A stretch of DNA of 64,000 nt from CAZLPZ01 sp964607245 (lineage in GTDB: Bacteria > Pseudomonadota > Alphaproteobacteria > Micavibrionales > Micavibrionaceae). Shown piece by piece: positions 61,763 through 64,000 of this stretch. The DNA lies in the NCBI GenBank assembly GCA_964607245.1, contig CAZSIB010000003.1, forward strand, positions 57,984 through 121,983, written 5' to 3'. The notes under the pieces were generated by a model. It saw only the letters and a program-made list of their open reading frames with translations. It was not told the DNA's origin and did not search any database. Made by a program: the position numbers and the translations under genes. Each line of letters begins with the position of its first letter. The stretch's first letter is position 1.

Positions 61763-62426
61763 ATTCTTTTATTCCTTTCAACGCCTGAATGGCGCTTGCG
61801 TAATGGGTCGGCCCCTGTTTAAAGATGAACGTCCCCGATACCAAAATATCGGCCCCCGCCCGAATAATTTCGGTGGCATTTGCGTCTGTCACGCCCCCAT
61901 CGACCTCAAGCTCAAGCGGGGCGCGCACGTTATCAATCAAAGCACGCGCGCTACGAATCTTGTCAAAAAGGGGCTGGAATCTCTGCCCACCAAATCCGGC
62001 CTCCACCGTCAAAATCAATACAACGTCGATCAATGGCAAGAGCGCCGCCAAACTGTCTAATGAATCTTTGGGATTAAACGCGACGCCCGCACGCATCCCA
62101 AGCGCTCGAATAGCTTTTAAATCCGCCTGAACATCGTCGCTTGCGTCTGCGTGAATCGTTACAATCTGGCACCCCGCATCACGGCAGGCAGAAAAGAGTG
62201 TCCGCGGATTCCGCACCATCAAATGCGCATCAAACGGCAAATCGGTCACAGACCTGAGCGCGCCAATCACACAAGGCCCAAAGGTCAGGTTCGGAACGAA
62301 ACTTCCGTCCATCACGTCCCAATGGATGCTATCCGCGCCTCCCTGGGTCACGGCCTCAACATCGCGCGCCAAATGCGCGAAATCCGCCGCCAACATGGAC
62401 GGCGCAATCAGGGGAAGAGGGGGCAT
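61752..62426 (-). CDS. rpe: Ribulose-phosphate 3-epimerase
   Basis: Rpe interconverts ribulose 5-phosphate and xylulose 5-phosphate. The 224-residue TIM barrel has IAPSMLAADFAHL, the metal site in HWDVMDGSFVPNLTFG, FDAHLMV with His, the second metal region VEAGFGGQRFQP, and LEVDGGVTDANA. The length is typical. The neighbouring heparinase gene is often found beside it in related alphaproteobacteria. Confidence 0.96.
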   Translation of the reverse strand: MPPLPLIAPSMLAADFAHLARDVEAVTQGGADSIHWDVMDGSFVPNLTFGPCVIGALRSVTDLPFDAHLMVRNPRTLFSACRDAGCQIVTIHADASDDVQADLKAIRALGMRAGVAFNPKDSLDSLAALLPLIDVVLILTVEAGFGGQRFQPLFDKIRSARALIDNVRAPLELEVDGGVTDANATEIIRAGADILVSGTFIFKQGPTHYASAIQALKGIKEYAA

Positions 62427-62578
62427 GAAAAAAGCCAGAAAATAATATTATTGGAAAATAACGTGAGAGAACCCCAACGCGTCCCTTCAGGGTATCCTGA
62501 ACATTCCGATAATGCAAGCGATCCCGGCGGACCGATACGGATACCTTTCCAAGGGTATTATATAAGAATACATTCTTA

Positions 62579-63388
62579 TTATTTTAGGTTCTTTTGCGTC
62601 ATGTGATACAGAGCCACCGCCGCAGCGTTTGACACGTTCAAGCTCGCAATCGGTTCTTGTGTCGGCAGACGTACCAGATGATCACACCCCTCACGCACCA
62701 GACGGCGAAGGCCCGGGCCTTCCGCTCCGAGCACAATCACCTGACGCCGCGCGGGGATAAAATCCGGCAGATCCACATCACCACGTTCATCGAGACCCGC
62801 CACGGTAAATCCAGAATCTTTTAACACCTCAATCGACCGCGACAAATTTGTCTCGTAACAAACGGGCACATGCTCGACCGCGCCGCAGGCAATTTTAGCG
62901 ATGAGCGCGTTCAGCTCCGGCGCATGTCGGCGTTGTACCACCAAGGCGGCAGCGCCAAACGCACAGGCAGACCGAATAATCGCGCCCATATTATGGGGAT
63001 CCGTCACCTGATCCAGTATGACCACGCAGGCCGGAATATCAGCGGCAAGGCCGCGCAAGACATCCTCTAGATCCGTTTCGGGTAAGGGGTCGCACGCGAC
63101 CCCTACTCCCTGATGCACGGCGTCGCGCCCGCAGGCCGCATCAAACGCCGCTTTGGGGGGCATCATGACGCCGGAACGTTTTAACCCCGATTTGATCGCC
63201 ACCCGAACCCAAGAATCAACCTCCCCTGCCTGATCTTCGGTCGCATACACCCCCCGAATAACGCGTAAAGGGTTCAAAATTGCTTCACGCACGGCATGAA
63301 TCCCGTAAAGATCCAGGATCAAACGTGGTGGGGCAGAAACCCGGGAAGCGGGCGCGGACGGGCGGGAACGGGCGGGGCGATGTTTCAT
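62579..63388 (-). CDS. rlmB: RlmB/TrmH-family RNA 2'-O-methyltransferase
   Basis: This 269-residue SpoU-family enzyme methylates a ribose 2'-OH, probably of 23S rRNA G2251 in the RlmB manner. An N-terminal substrate-binding domain begins LYGIHAVREAILNP. Trefoil-knot motifs are present: VVILDQVTDPHNMGAIIRSACAFG (motif 1), LGAEGPGLRRLVREGCDHLVRLP (motif 2) and IASLNVSNAAAVALYHM (motif 3). A basic tail precedes the first domain. The start at 63388 avoids overlap with the tRNA gene. It diverges from tRNA-Tyr, the common rlmB-tRNA-Tyr pair in alphaproteobacteria. Confidence 0.9.
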   Translation of the reverse strand: MKHRPARSRPSAPASRVSAPPRLILDLYGIHAVREAILNPLRVIRGVYATEDQAGEVDSWVRVAIKSGLKRSGVMMPPKAAFDAACGRDAVHQGVGVACDPLPETDLEDVLRGLAADIPACVVILDQVTDPHNMGAIIRSACAFGAAALVVQRRHAPELNALIAKIACGAVEHVPVCYETNLSRSIEVLKDSGFTVAGLDERGDVDLPDFIPARRQVIVLGAEGPGLRRLVREGCDHLVRLPTQEPIASLNVSNAAAVALYHMTQKNLK

Positions 63389-63462
63389 CCCTCTATCAAA
63401 GCACGGATTTTCCATGTTGACAAATGCCCCAAAATCCCTTTTCTTGGGGCCCTTGATGACGT

Positions 63463-63549
63463 GGTGGAGTGGCCGAGCGGTCAATGGCAGCAGACTGTAA
63501 ATCTGCCCTCTTTATGAGTTCGAAGGTTCAAATCCTTCCTCCACCACCA
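63463..63549 (+). tRNA. tRNA-Tyr (anticodon GTA)
   Basis: This 87-base type II tRNA gene has acceptor arms GGTGGAG (63463-63469) and CTCCACC (63539-63545), then A and an encoded CCA. The anticodon loop CTGTAAA places GTA at 63497-63499. The variable arm is long, as in Tyr tRNAs. The T arm contains GGTTCAAATCC. A terminator follows 13 bases later. The usual tRNA-Gly and tufA neighbours are not seen to the right. Confidence 0.97.
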
Positions 63550-63561
63550 TTTTCTTAACAA

Positions 63562-63587
63562 CCCGCCCCGATTGGCGGGCTTTTCTT
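63562..63587 (+). terminator. tRNA-Tyr terminator
   Basis: CCCGCC (63562-63567), loop CCGATT, GGCGGG (63574-63579), then CTTTTCTTT. Confidence 0.9.
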
Positions 63588-63636
63588 TGCTGAAAACCCC
63601 AGTTCCCGCATTGTTTTCCGAAACCCTAGCGTACTG

Positions 63637-64000
63637 TTAGAGCGCCGGAATACCCATTTTTCTCTCAGTTTTAGCGGTTTCTCTCACTCTTTCTGAATAC
63701 GGTGTGAGTGCGCCGTTGTCGTGCCAATACCTTGATTTGCAAGGCATTCCTAAAATCGTGTTTTGAACGCTTTGAGTGATAGTTCGCGTACAAATTTCAA
63801 ACTTTTTTGTAAGACCATCGTCGTTTTTTCCGATGGCGGCATTCGACTCCTGCACGGCCATCATCACGTTCAGCGTGCCAGAGAAAACCCTGTAATCCGT
63901 ACCGACGTTTTGCGAGGTACCTTCATAATCGGTGCTGGAAACGCGGGTCGCCCCCCCGGAAAAGGCCCGTGGGGCGAGAAAACATTGCCCATGCGCATTC
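63637..64000 (-). CDS. C-terminal part of an unknown protein (5' end outside window)
   Basis: The frame is open from the right edge, giving at least 120 residues to the stop at 63637. The visible part is soluble with two cysteines (CTRT and PCKSRY), a Gly/Ser/Thr-rich start at the edge (AFSGGATRVSST), and a basic end. No family is recognised. I read this as coding because the frame stays open for 360 bases and lies beside, not over, other genes. It could be a secreted or phage-related protein. Confidence 0.55.
   Translation of the reverse strand, partial: NAHGQCFLAPRAFSGGATRVSSTDYEGTSQNVGTDYRVFSGTLNVMMAVQESNAAIGKNDDGLTKKFEICTRTITQSVQNTILGMPCKSRYWHDNGALTPYSERVRETAKTERKMGIPAL

Noticed and set aside
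62151..62606. Plus-strand open frame of 151 residues over rpe
   Set aside because: It is antisense to a well-supported epimerase and has no start signals.

Overview
The window reads as chromosomal DNA of a Gram-negative alphaproteobacterium of moderate GC content. Support comes from the ccoNOQP-ccoGHIS order, a RegB/RegA redox two-component pair, alphaproteobacterial-type FtsZ, DnaG and heparinase-rpe genes, and outer-membrane proteins (OmpA-type lipoprotein, OmpW, LptE, AsmA/YhdP-type). Flagella are implied by a FliP end. I would place it near Rhodospirillales or Micavibrionales-like lineages but cannot name a genus.

Layout. 1-5000: end of fliP, an OmpA-type lipoprotein, a 0.5 kb gene-free gap, small unknown genes, an HNH nuclease and OmpW. 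5066-12805 (minus): a complete cbb3 oxidase operon, with two subunit or assembly genes under 60 codons (ccoQ, ccoS). 12931-16439: RegB kinase, a GNAT acetyltransferase and RegA, interrupted by an antiparallel AT-rich methyltransferase. 16494-21357: dnaG, ftsZ and accD. 21583-25188: a minus-strand four-gene cassette with a podovirus-type portal, a scaffold-like protein and two small conserved genes. It faces a divergent short helix-turn-helix regulator and is bounded by a palindromic composite repeat. 25273-35813: entericidin-like lipoprotein, mnmC, an M3 peptidase, xerC, an EAL protein, rpmJ, mreB, fabD and fabG, with a GIY-YIG gene inserted between fabD and fabG. 35874-46228: a lipoprotein, an AsmA/YhdP-like giant, a very large repetitive protein with a pilin-like head and an S74 intramolecular chaperone, polA and a PilZ protein. 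46423-53162: recJ, lptE, queH, accC-accB split by an unknown gene, a PCuAC copper chaperone and a DsbA-family protein. 53347-57932 (plus): a five-gene cluster with a DsbC/G-like protein, a lytic transglycosylase and three unknown proteins. 57937-64000: cvpA, radA, heparinase II/III, rpe, rlmB-type methyltransferase, tRNA-Tyr and the end of an unknown gene.

Functional themes. Low-oxygen respiration forms one module: cbb3 oxidase, its Cu pump and ferredoxin-like assembly proteins, and adjacent RegB/RegA. PCuAC and DsbA could supply the same pathway with copper and thiol chemistry. Fatty-acid synthesis genes are scattered (accD; accB/accC; fabD/fabG).

Most notable. (1) A phage-structural cassette lacking terminase and capsid. 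(2) The five-gene envelope cluster, which resembles an accessory part of a conjugation- or secretion-type machine. (3) The pilin-head/S74-tail protein with five long internal repeats. (4) A recurring pattern of AT-rich single genes sitting inside core operons (regB/regA, fabD/fabG, accB/accC). A palindromic repeat family (five copies) is dispersed through intergenic gaps.
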